From Bradyrhizobium sediminis (GTDB lineage: Bacteria > Pseudomonadota > Alphaproteobacteria > Rhizobiales > Xanthobacteraceae): a stretch of DNA of 64,000 nucleotides. A program made the translations under genes and the position numbers. This document shows, piece by piece, positions 16,669 to 24,434 of this stretch. Location of the stretch: assembly GCF_018736085.1 (NCBI RefSeq), contig NZ_CP076134.1, forward strand, positions 2,366,501-2,430,500, written 5' to 3'. The notes under the pieces were generated by a model. It did no database searches. It was not told the DNA's origin and was given only the letters and a program-made list of their open reading frames with translations. Within the stretch, counting starts at the first letter, position 1. Each line of letters starts with the position of its first letter.

Positions 16669-17280
16669 TTACCGCGCGGTAACGCTGTCTTCGAGCGTCT
16701 CGGCAATTTGCTCGTGAACGAACTCCAGCGCAAAGCCTTCCTCGAGATTTCGCACCACCCGGGCCTGGACCTTGCCGAGCATGACCAGCGATTTCAGCGG
16801 CGGGCGGTTTTCCGCGGCGATGGCGGCGCCCGACAGCGACATGTCGATGATGCGGCAGGTCATCTTGGTGCCGTCCTCGAGCGTGAGCAGTGCGATCGGG
16901 TTGCGCGGCACGATACGGTCGTGGCGGCGGTCTTCCGGCAGGTTGAGAATGTCGCGGTTGGCGAGCCAGGTCAGCTGCGCCGCCAGCTTGTCGCGCTTGC
17001 GGGCGGTGGCGCCGATGCTCATCGCGAAACCATTGTCGATGATGCGGGTGATCTTGCCCTCGACCCGGCCGATATGGTCGAGATAGGCGATCACGCGGTC
17101 GCCCACATTGCCGATGCCTGGCGCCAGCAGGGCCAACCCCCCCGGCGACATGTTGATGATCTGGCATGGAAATTCGCGGCGGTCCGGCAGCATGTAGCGG
17201 CCGAGCAGGTGGACTTTCACCCGCTGGAAACGCCGTCGCTCTTCGGCGGCCGGAAGAATCGATCTTTTCGCAAACGCCAT
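16669..17280 (-). CDS. Tandem PilZ-domain protein
   Basis: A 203-residue cytoplasmic protein with two PilZ domains. The first (about residues 14-95) has the c-di-GMP switch ERRRFQRVKV (RxxxR) and the downstream NMSPGGLALL. The second (about 115-195) has the weaker RRHDRIVPR and IDMSLSGAAI. The first domain keeps the Arg pair and D/N-x-S-x-x-G motif needed to bind c-di-GMP; the second has DxSxxGA with a shifted Arg pair, so its binding is less certain. ATG 17280 or an in-frame GTG at 17289 may start it. It is a likely c-di-GMP effector; a GGDEF-EAL enzyme is encoded at 24435. Confidence 0.88.
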   Translation of the reverse strand: MAFAKRSILPAAEERRRFQRVKVHLLGRYMLPDRREFPCQIINMSPGGLALLAPGIGNVGDRVIAYLDHIGRVEGKITRIIDNGFAMSIGATARKRDKLAAQLTWLANRDILNLPEDRRHDRIVPRNPIALLTLEDGTKMTCRIIDMSLSGAAIAAENRPPLKSLVMLGKVQARVVRNLEEGFALEFVHEQIAETLEDSVTAR

Positions 17281-17482
17281 CTTCGCCACCCGACAACCGG
17301 CATTTCGGTGTCACCTGACCCTACGGCCGACAAGGTTAACGAGGAGTTAGCGGTGGTTGCATTAAGTGTGTGCAGGGGCCTTGCTTCAACCCGGACGAGC
17401 ATTTCGTCGTCCGGTCTCTCGTTCCTGATGCCGCCCAAGCTCGCGCGATCTGCGCCGGCGCACCCGAAGCGTCGAGCCAGCT

Positions 17483-18034
17483 TCAGCGCAACCCCTCATA
17501 GACCATGAAGCCGCGTGCGACGGCGAGTTTGCGCAATGCGCGCGGAACCAGTCTTTGCGGCTGATGTCCGACGTAGCGCCACGATGTCAGTTTGAAATCC
17601 CCGAGTTGCCGGTGTTCGCTTTCGAACGGCGCCAATAGCCCGGTCAGGCTGAGCGGTGAATGTGCGCGGGCGTTGAACGGCAGCAGCAGCAGTTCCAGAT
17701 GCGCCGGCCTGCCGTCTTCCGAGATGGCGGTGATGCCGGCGACCGCCGCCAGTTGTTCTTCGGCCACGACGGCGACGACTTCCTCGATCTCGCGGCGGCT
17801 CTCGGCTGCAAACAACGCGGAGAAACTGCGGTCCTTCAAATCGTAGCCGAGCAGGGCGCAGACGCGCGTTCCGGCGACGCGGAACGGATAGCCGGCAGCG
17901 TAGGACAGTACGAAGATGTCGCCGAGCAGCTCGCGCACGGCGCCGGGCTCGATCTCGCTGCGATCGGGTGCGCGGGCGTCGCCACGCTTCTCATCCCAGT
18001 ATGCGTAGAACTCGCGGCTTGACGGATGCTTCAT
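17483..18034 (-). CDS. PAS domain protein (PAS_5 family)
   Basis: A 183-residue protein of the alphaproteobacterial PAS_5 (PF07310) type. ATG 18034 is chosen because the family begins MKHPSSREFYAYWDEKRG. Conserved segments are AYWDEKRGDARAPDRSEIEP, LGDIFVLSYAAGYPFRVAGT, VCALLGYDLKDRSF and the later LELLLLPF. The PAS fold is a sensory or interaction module; there is no kinase or output domain, and relatives in Caulobacter and Sinorhizobium (MopJ, PopA-region proteins) influence cell cycle and motility. The ligand is unknown. It stands alone. Confidence 0.85.
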   Translation of the reverse strand: MKHPSSREFYAYWDEKRGDARAPDRSEIEPGAVRELLGDIFVLSYAAGYPFRVAGTRVCALLGYDLKDRSFSALFAAESRREIEEVVAVVAEEQLAAVAGITAISEDGRPAHLELLLLPFNARAHSPLSLTGLLAPFESEHRQLGDFKLTSWRYVGHQPQRLVPRALRKLAVARGFMVYEGLR

Positions 18035-18458
18035 AATTTTGCCTTGCCCCCCGCGCCCGGCTCGGCGGGACAGATCTGTCCCGCTTTCGCGCATGCGCCT
18101 TCCCCGGTTTGTTTTGCAAGACAGGCTTTGCAGCGTCCATGCCGCCGCCGTGTTTTCGCGAGCCTGGCGCCGTCTTTGCGTTGTTAACGTTAAGTTAACT
18201 ATGACCTTGGGGATCGGCGCAGAGCTGGCTAGGGTCCGCCCGCTCTGGTTCGCCGGTTTTCTCAGCGCGTGTTCCGCAAAAGTGGCTACGGTTTTGCGAT
18301 CAGAGCATGCGCAGAGTATCGATTAAGAACATTTTCCTACGGAAAATGCTCTCGGGCCGGCGAGTTGGTACACAGGCGGCGTCAAACAGTTTGGTCGTCG
18401 CGCGGGGAGGGGTGGGGATGTCGCCCGGGCCCCGGCGCGAAAAGATCAGCACGGACGA
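18035..18458. other. Gene-free region before the group II intron
   Basis: About 420 bases without a convincing gene. It contains the promoter side of the PAS gene and, at 18403-18421, a 19-bp word CGGGGAGGGGTGGGGATGT that also occurs at 15666-15684. The terminator at 18459 has no obvious gene on its upstream side. Confidence 0.5.
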
Positions 18459-18488
18459 GGGAGGGTGTTCTCAGCACCCTCCCTTTTT
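18459..18488 (+). terminator. Intrinsic terminator used as intron target
   Basis: A perfect 9-bp stem GGGAGGGTG/CACCCTCCC with a TTCTCAG loop is followed directly by TTTTT. The group II intron begins 3-4 bases after the T run, which is the preferred location for group IIC introns. Confidence 0.88.
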
Positions 18489-18491
18489 CCT

Positions 18492-20342
18492 GTGCGCCCA
18501 GCATGGGCGCACTCTTATGGGTGCAAGTCCCATCGTGAGTTGATCACAACGAACGAAGCGAAGCGCAACTGCATGAGGGAGACCGAGTGTGGGGAGGAAG
18601 CGTGGAGCGAAGCTGCGGGCCGATGAACAAGAACCGGATAGAAGGCGTTGCGGACCAGGGCGAGCGGGCAAGAAATCGCGAAGCTCTCGTGATCAAGGGG
18701 AAGCGGCGTAAATCCGGCGGTCGTGCAGTGAAGGAGTGCGTTCTTACCTGGGGAGATCTCGCCTTGTGCCCGAAAGGGCAACGGTGTCGAGCCGGAGCGA
18801 GAAGTCAGCCGAGGTCGTAGTAGTCGGTGGGAAGGCTGCGAGCCGTCTTGCAGGCGAAGGGCCGAACGAGAGGGAGTGTTCGACGCCATGTCGATGTGGC
18901 GAGCATCGCATCAGATGCCTGCGCGAGCAGGGCGGCCCGGGGTAGGACGCGGTGAATCCGCGTGTGGCTCGGGCAGCGATGAAGCTCGTCTCCCGCGGCA
19001 TGAACCGAAGGACACAGGGTCAGCGCTGCTTCTAGCGGTACTGGCGAGAGAGAACCTGCAACGGGCGTGGAAGCGGGTGCGGGCCAACAAAGGCGTAGCC
19101 GGTGTAGACGGTCTGGATATTGACCAGACTGCCGCGCATCTACGCACGGCGTGGCCCGTGCTCCGCGAGCAACTGTTGTCGGGGACGTACCGGCCCAGTC
19201 CGGTGCGACGGGTGACGATCCCCAAGCCTGAGGGTGGGGAGCGCGAGCTTGGCATCCCGACGGTGACGGATCGTCTGATCCAGCAGGCGCTGCTGCAAGT
19301 GCTGCAGCCCATTCTTGATCCAACCTTCAGCGAGCACAGCTACGGCTTCCGGCCGGGCCGAAGCGCGCATGACGCCGTCCTTGTGGCGCAGTCATACGTG
19401 CAATCGGGCCGCCGGATCGTGGTGGACGTGGACCTGGAAAAGTTCTTTGACCGGGTCGATCACGACATCCTCATCGACCGCCTCCAGAAACGGATCGGGG
19501 ACACCGGGGTCATCCGGCTGATCCGTGCGTATCTGAACAGCGGGATCATGGACGATGGCGTGGTCCGGACGCGCATGATGGGGACGCCGCAGGGCGGCCC
19601 GCTATCGCCGCTGCTGGCCAACGTCCTGCTCGATGAAGTGGACAAGGCGCTGGAACGTCGGGGCCATTGCTTCGTGCGCTACGCCGACGATGCGAACGTC
19701 TACGTTCGCAGCCGCCGGGCGGGCGAACGGGTGATGGCGCTGCTTCGGCGGCTCTACGGCAAACTGCGCTTGACGATCAACGAGACCAAAAGCGCAGTGA
19801 CCGGTGTGTTCGGTCGCAAGTTCCTCGGCTACGGCTTCTGGCCGGGGCCGGGTGGTGTGATCAAACGCAAGGTTGCTGACAAGCCGCTGAGGACGTTCAA
19901 GCAGTGCATCCGGCAACTGACCGGCCGCAATGGCGGGCGCAGTATGCAGGATGTGGTGGATCATCTGCGGCCCTACATTCGGGGATGGAAGGCTTACTTC
20001 CGGCTGGCGCAAACCCCACGGGTCTGGCGAGAGCTCGACCGGTGGCTGCGTCATCGGCTGCGTGCCATCCAGCTCAAGCAGTGGAAGCGCGGCACGACCA
20101 TGTACAGGGAATTGCTGGCGCTGGGAGCCAAGCTTGACGTTGCGCGAAAGGTGGCGGCCAACAGCCGTCGCTGGTGGCGTAACAGCGGCATGCTCCTCAA
20201 CGCCGTGTTGACCCTGAACTGGTCGGACCGGCTGGGACTGCCCCGGCTCTCATGACCTCAACTTCTCGAACCGCCCGGTGCGGACCCGCATGCCGGGTGG
20301 TGTGGCAGGGGAGCGACCCAAAAGGTCGCCCCCTATGCCGAT
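18492..20342 (+). mobile_element. Complete group II intron (IIC type)
   Basis: The element opens with GTGCGCCC (the GUGYG 5' consensus) in a domain I hairpin, encodes a reverse transcriptase/maturase in domain IV, and ends with recognisable domains V and VI. Domain V is the hairpin GAACCGCCCGG..CCGGGTGGTGT (about 20265-20301) around a GCGGACCCGC cap. Domain VI is GGCAGGGG..CCCCCTATGCC with an unpaired A near its 3' side, and the intron ends in the AY consensus at about 20342 (CCGAT). The length is about 1.85 kb. Group IIC elements insert behind terminator hairpins or attC sites; a perfect terminator is directly upstream. Boundaries are by consensus and may shift by a few bases. Confidence 0.85.
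18888..20255 (+). CDS. ltrA: Group II intron reverse transcriptase/maturase
   Basis: The intron-encoded protein, about 455 residues from ATG 18888 (AGAGGGAG upstream; a GTG at 18876 overlaps that site). RT blocks are present in order: GIPTVTDRLIQQALLQVL (RT2), YGFRPGRSAHDAV (RT2a-3), VDVDLEKFFDRVDHDIL (RT3), GTPQGGPLSPLLANVLLDE (RT4), FVRYADDANVYV with the catalytic YADD (RT5), and KFLGYGFW (RT7). The maturase/X domain follows (RGWKAYFRLAQTPRVWRELD, then QWKRGTTMYREL) and the protein ends GLPRLS. There is no HNH endonuclease domain, as expected for class C. All catalytic residues look intact, so the intron may be active. Confidence 0.95.
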   Translation: MSMWRASHQMPARAGRPGVGRGESACGSGSDEARLPRHEPKDTGSALLLAVLARENLQRAWKRVRANKGVAGVDGLDIDQTAAHLRTAWPVLREQLLSGTYRPSPVRRVTIPKPEGGERELGIPTVTDRLIQQALLQVLQPILDPTFSEHSYGFRPGRSAHDAVLVAQSYVQSGRRIVVDVDLEKFFDRVDHDILIDRLQKRIGDTGVIRLIRAYLNSGIMDDGVVRTRMMGTPQGGPLSPLLANVLLDEVDKALERRGHCFVRYADDANVYVRSRRAGERVMALLRRLYGKLRLTINETKSAVTGVFGRKFLGYGFWPGPGGVIKRKVADKPLRTFKQCIRQLTGRNGGRSMQDVVDHLRPYIRGWKAYFRLAQTPRVWRELDRWLRHRLRAIQLKQWKRGTTMYRELLALGAKLDVARKVAANSRRWWRNSGMLLNAVLTLNWSDRLGLPRLS

Positions 20343-20447
20343 TGGCGATGGGCTCCATCGCTGTGATGCCGTGCTTGCGCCGCCCGGCCAAGCCGCCTAT
20401 TGGGGCGCAACCGCTCCCGTCAGCCGCTCGTTTCAGGTCCTGAGCCC

Positions 20448-21233
20448 TTGGAATCCCCGCCAGAATTGCCGCAAGCCACCCCGCGCGAACCAATCCTGAC
20501 GCTGCCCGGCGCGCTGACCGCCTATGTCGTGCTGCTTGCGGTCATTCACCTGCGGGTGCTGCTGCCGCCCGATCTCGAATACTGGACCATCGAAGTATTC
20601 GGCTTCATTCCGAAACGCTACGATTCGACGCTGCTGGCGATCGCTTTTCCGGGCGGCGCCGGCGCCAAGGTCTGGACCTTCGTCAGCTATTCCCTGCTGC
20701 ACGCCAATCTCAGCCATATCGCCTTCAACGTGCTGTGGCTGCTGCCGTTCGGCAGCGCGCTGGCGCGCCGCTTCGGCGCGGTCAGGTTTTTCGTCTTCAT
20801 GGCGGTGACCGCCGCGGCCGGGGCGCTGGCGCATCTCGTCACCCATGAGCACGCGATTGCGCCGATGATCGGCGCTTCGGCGTCGGTGTCCGGCGCGATG
20901 GCGGCTGCGATCCGCTTTGCCTTCGTGCAGGGCAGCTTCCTGTCATTCAGCCGCGGCGACGCCGATGCGGCGGCGCGCGTACCGGCGCTCTCGCTGATGC
21001 GCTCGTTCCGCAATCCGCGCGTGCTCGGCTTCCTCGCTGTCTGGTTCGGCGTCAACATCATCTTCGGCATCGGATCGATCGCGATCGGCGCCGACGGCAC
21101 CAGTGTCGCCTGGCAGGCGCATATCGGCGGATTCTTCGCAGGGCTGGTGCTGTTTTCGCTGTTCGATCCTGTTCCGCGCGCCGCTGCCTATGCTGCGGAT
21201 GCGTCATCCCGGGACGCATCGGATCGCGGCTGA
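20448..21233 (+). CDS. Rhomboid family intramembrane serine protease
   Basis: A protein of about 261 residues with six transmembrane helices. The rhomboid signature is complete: the HANLSHIAFNVLWLLPFG segment in helix 2, the catalytic Ser in GASASVSGAMAAA (GxSG) and the catalytic His in AHIGGFFAGLVLF. It cuts membrane proteins within the bilayer; bacterial substrates are mostly unknown. I take TTG 20448 (MESPPELPQ) as start, since the frame upstream is proline/arginine rich. The intron ends only 105 bases before this, so its insertion could have separated the gene from part of its promoter. Confidence 0.87.
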   Translation: MESPPELPQATPREPILTLPGALTAYVVLLAVIHLRVLLPPDLEYWTIEVFGFIPKRYDSTLLAIAFPGGAGAKVWTFVSYSLLHANLSHIAFNVLWLLPFGSALARRFGAVRFFVFMAVTAAAGALAHLVTHEHAIAPMIGASASVSGAMAAAIRFAFVQGSFLSFSRGDADAAARVPALSLMRSFRNPRVLGFLAVWFGVNIIFGIGSIAIGADGTSVAWQAHIGGFFAGLVLFSLFDPVPRAAAYAADASSRDASDRG

Positions 21234-21432
21234 TCGTCGCTTGCGGGGCAACGCGATTTCATCCATCATTGCTCCGTTGCAAAGCAGGGCTTTAAGCCCG
21301 CGAACGTGCATAAAAATAGCCGTGCTTGCCGAAAGCGCCTGCAACGAAATTGGCGCAGAACTGTTGATTGAAGACTCAAGGGAACGAAGGTCGCGCTCGC
21401 TCAGGGGCGCGATCGGCTTCAGGGAGACGACA

Positions 21433-21861
21433 ATGACGGTACGTGCAATTCTCGATTCCAAAGGCCATCACATCCAGAGCGTCGAGCCAGACGTAAAGCT
21501 CTCGGCTGCCATCAAGATTCTGGCGGAGCGGAGGATCGGCGCCGTGCTGGTGATGAACAAGGGCCGGATCGAGGGCATCCTGTCGGAGCGCGACATCGTG
21601 CGGGTGCTCGGCGAGCGCGGCGCGCGGGTGCTCGACGAGCCGGTCAGCGCGGTCATGACGCGCAAGGTCGTCAGTTGCCGGCAGGCCGACACGGTTGCCG
21701 CGATCATGGAAATGATGACGCTCGGCAAATTCCGGCATCTGCCCGTCGTCGAGGAAGGCATGGTGGTCGGCCTGATTTCGATCGGCGACGTCGTCAAGTG
21801 GCGCGTGCACGAATTCGAAGTCGAGCAGGAAGCGCTGCGCGACTACATCAAGACCGCCTGA
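21433..21861 (+). CDS. CBS-domain pair protein
   Basis: A 142-residue cytoplasmic protein made of two CBS domains that fold as one Bateman module. The first spans about residues 15-60 (LSAAIKILAERRIGAVLVM, then GILSERDIVRVL), the second about 75-125 (TVAAIMEMMTLGKFRHLPVV, then GLISIGDVVKW). Both have the (S/T)xxD-type ligand motifs (SERD and SIGD) that bind adenine nucleotides. There is no catalytic domain, so it is a stand-alone sensor, common in Rhizobiales. ATG 21433 follows AGGGAGACGACA, a good ribosome site. Confidence 0.92.
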   Translation: MTVRAILDSKGHHIQSVEPDVKLSAAIKILAERRIGAVLVMNKGRIEGILSERDIVRVLGERGARVLDEPVSAVMTRKVVSCRQADTVAAIMEMMTLGKFRHLPVVEEGMVVGLISIGDVVKWRVHEFEVEQEALRDYIKTA

Positions 21862-21891
21862 CACGCGACTCTTTAAGGCAAGCCCGCGCGG

Positions 21892-22926
21892 TCAGGGCGT
21901 CTTGTTGGCCGCCGCACCCGGTTCGCCCGGCACCGGTGCCAGAACGTGGATCACTTCCTGGATCGAGTCGATGGCGCGCTCGGCGGCGCGGGTGCCGAAT
22001 GCGATCAGATCGTCGGCGCGATGGAAATCGAACCAGCCGATCTGGCCGACCCGGGGCGTGATCAGCATGTCCGGCGGATCGCCGGCGAGGCGCGCGCGGG
22101 TGATGCGGTCCTGCATGATGTTGAAGGCATCGACCATGACTGAGGAAATGCCCGGCCGTCCACCGCCGCCGAAGAACTCGCGTTTCACAGTGCGCTCGGC
22201 GGAGAACAGTTTTCCGAAACCGCGCTTCGGCGGCGCGGGCTCGATCGCAGCTCCCGGCGTGTCGGCGGTCGGGCCGTGGGCGTAGATCGTCGTTGAGTGG
22301 GTAAAGACGTCGCTGGAGAGATTGGCGGCGATCACGATTTCCGCGCCCAATGCGCGCGCGGCCGACACCGGCACCGGATTGACCAGCGCGCCGTCGACCA
22401 GCCAGCGGTTGCCGACCAGCACCGGAGAAAATATTCCGGGCAGGGCATAGGACGCGCGCATCGCATCGACCATGCGGCCGTGGGTCAGCCAGATCTCATG
22501 GCCGGTGCGGACTTCGGTCGCCACGGTGGCAAATTTCAGCGGCAGATCCTCGATCAGGGTCGGGCCGATCGCGGCCTCCAGCTGCGATGCGAGCTTTTCG
22601 CCGCCGATCAGGCCGGAGCCGTTGAGGCGGATATCGAGATAGCCGAGGATATTTCGGGGCTGCAGGCTGCGCGCCCATTCCTCCAGCGCATCGAGCTGGC
22701 CGGCCGCATAAGCGCCGCCGATCACCGCGCCGATCGAGGTGCCGACCACGACATTGGGAACGATGCCATGGGCCAGCAATGTCCTGAGAATCCCGATATG
22801 GGCAAATCCGCGCGCGGCGCCGCCGCCCAGCGCCAGCCCGATCACCGGCCGCCGGATACTACCGAGTCCCACCTTGTCCTGGTCCTCGGTGCTACCTTGG
22901 CCGAGTCCGATCAAACTCTTCAGCAC
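21892..22926 (-). CDS. Patatin-like phospholipase (RssA-type)
   Basis: A 344-residue patatin-domain lipase. The oxyanion GGGAARG, the nucleophile GTSIGA (Ser about residue 64) and the DGA of the Ser-Asp dyad (RWLVDGALVNPVPV) are present. GTG 22926 is the best start: it is preceded by AAGGAGATACAG at ideal spacing, while the frame extends 7 codons further to a TTG. After about residue 215 comes a C-terminal part with PERR- and Gly-rich stretches and no second domain. Such proteins hydrolyse phospholipids; some are secreted toxins, but there is no signal peptide or secretion neighbour here. Confidence 0.88.
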   Translation of the reverse strand: MLKSLIGLGQGSTEDQDKVGLGSIRRPVIGLALGGGAARGFAHIGILRTLLAHGIVPNVVVGTSIGAVIGGAYAAGQLDALEEWARSLQPRNILGYLDIRLNGSGLIGGEKLASQLEAAIGPTLIEDLPLKFATVATEVRTGHEIWLTHGRMVDAMRASYALPGIFSPVLVGNRWLVDGALVNPVPVSAARALGAEIVIAANLSSDVFTHSTTIYAHGPTADTPGAAIEPAPPKRGFGKLFSAERTVKREFFGGGGRPGISSVMVDAFNIMQDRITRARLAGDPPDMLITPRVGQIGWFDFHRADDLIAFGTRAAERAIDSIQEVIHVLAPVPGEPGAAANKTP

Positions 22927-23178
22927 CTGTATCTCCTTGCCGGACAAGCGCTTCGCAGTGGCCTCAGGCCGCCGGTATGTACTGACAAGTAATCATATGT
23001 CCGCATAAGCATAGACCGTGCCGCCAACCGGCCTAGGCAGGGATTGTGACTGGACCGCGACCTCGCCACGACACTGGGGCTAACTCTCAAGCAGTTTCCG
23101 GGTTCCATAGCCGGAACATCCTGCGAACGGATCGCCACAGGCTTGAATTTGCCGCGTTTTCAGTGAAAAGCATGCGCC

Positions 23179-24234
23179 ATGACATCAGGGGGTAAAGCAA
23201 TCGGCAAGTCCGGGTGGGGCGGGAGCCTGCGGCCGGCGCTGGCGCTCGCGGCAATGCTTGCCGCCTCGACTGCAAACCCTGCCTGGGCCCAGATGTTTTC
23301 CGACCGGCCGCCGCCGGTGCCGCCGGCATCCGTCCCGGAAGCGCTCACCGGACCAGCGATGAATCTGGCCCCGCCGTCCGGTCCGGCGTCGACGCCCAAT
23401 TTGCCCGTACCGCTGACGCAGCCGCCGATCGCGGCGGTGCCGCCGGTGGTTCCGCCGCCGGGCGCCTTGACCGCCGGCCAGGCCGTGCTGTCGCTGACCG
23501 CGCGCTACGGCAAGGACCTGCCGGTGATCAACAACGGGCTGGTGTGGCGGGTGTTCGCCGACAAGCCGGATGAGACCGGCATTTTCAAACTGATCCGCGA
23601 GGAGCGTGGCGCTACGCCCAACATCGTGCTGCCGCCGGGCGGCTATGTCGTCCATGTCACGATGGGCCTGGTCAGCGCGGTCAAGCCGGTGACGCTGAAG
23701 GCCGAGACCGACCGCCAATCCTTCGTGCTGCCGGCGGGCGGTCTGCGCATCGAGGGCCGCGTCGGCACCAGCCGGATTCCGCCGAACCAGATTTCCTTCG
23801 CGATCTACAAGGGCAGTCAGTTCGAGGGCGGCGATCGCGCTTCGCTGGTGCCGAACGTCGCTGCCGGCGACGTCGCGCTGCTGCCGGAGGGCACCTACAA
23901 CATCATCTCGAACTACGGCGACGCCAATTCCGTGGTGCGCTCGGATATCCGCGTGCAGGCCGGCAAGCTCACCGATGTGGTCATCACCCATCGCGCCGCG
24001 GTGATTACCTTGAAGCTCGTCAGCGACAAGGGCGGCGAGGCCCTGGCGAACACCGCCTGGTCGGTGATCACGCCGGGCGGCGACGTCATCAAGGAATCAA
24101 TCGGCGCCTTCCCGCGCGTCGTGCTGTCCGAAGGCGAATATCGCGCCATGGCCAAGAATGAAGGCAAGGTGTTCGAGCGGCCCTTCAACGTCGTCAACGG
24201 CGTCGACGGCGAAGTCGAAGTCGTCGCGCGGTAG
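23179..24234 (+). CDS. Exported hypothetical protein
   Basis: A 351-residue protein with a signal peptide (LRPALALAAMLAASTANPAWA, cleavage before QMFSD), then a long Pro-rich linker (about residues 42-95, many PP and PPV units), then a beta-rich C-terminal domain. That domain repeats a pattern of LPPGGYVVHVTMG, LPEGTYNIISNYGD and LSEGEYRAMAKNEG, i.e. three P/S-x-G-x-Y strands resembling carboxypeptidase-regulatory or PEGA-like beta-sandwich modules. It is probably periplasmic or attached to the envelope through the linker. No enzyme motif is visible. Confidence 0.75.
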   Translation: MTSGGKAIGKSGWGGSLRPALALAAMLAASTANPAWAQMFSDRPPPVPPASVPEALTGPAMNLAPPSGPASTPNLPVPLTQPPIAAVPPVVPPPGALTAGQAVLSLTARYGKDLPVINNGLVWRVFADKPDETGIFKLIREERGATPNIVLPPGGYVVHVTMGLVSAVKPVTLKAETDRQSFVLPAGGLRIEGRVGTSRIPPNQISFAIYKGSQFEGGDRASLVPNVAAGDVALLPEGTYNIISNYGDANSVVRSDIRVQAGKLTDVVITHRAAVITLKLVSDKGGEALANTAWSVITPGGDVIKESIGAFPRVVLSEGEYRAMAKNEGKVFERPFNVVNGVDGEVEVVAR

Positions 24235-24276
24235 CTCGCGGCGCCGGCGCAATACCGCGCGGATCAATCCCGGCAC

Positions 24277-24335
24277 AACTGTCATAGTCGCTAATCCGCA
24301 CTAACCATCGGATGACTTAGAACTGTCATAATCGC
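24277..24335 (+). promoter_or_regulatory. Pair of 15-bp direct repeats before the GGDEF-EAL gene
   Basis: AACTGTCATAGTCGC (24277-24291) recurs as AACTGTCATAATCGC (24321-24335), 44 bases apart (about four helical turns), 100-160 bases upstream of the PAS-GGDEF-EAL gene. One base differs. The arrangement suits binding of a regulator to one helix face; that is inference. Confidence 0.45.
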
Positions 24336-24434
24336 CGGATCGGCGTACCGCCCTTGCATTTTTTACAAGGCGTTAAGCCCGGTTGCATTGGATGCGGCCG
24401 GGCCAAAACGGCTGTTTGCGTTGCAGGGAATGTC

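Noticed and set aside
18269..18543. Short plus-strand frames that run through the terminator into the intron
   Set aside because: They cross a perfect intrinsic terminator and the intron boundary; no coding signal.
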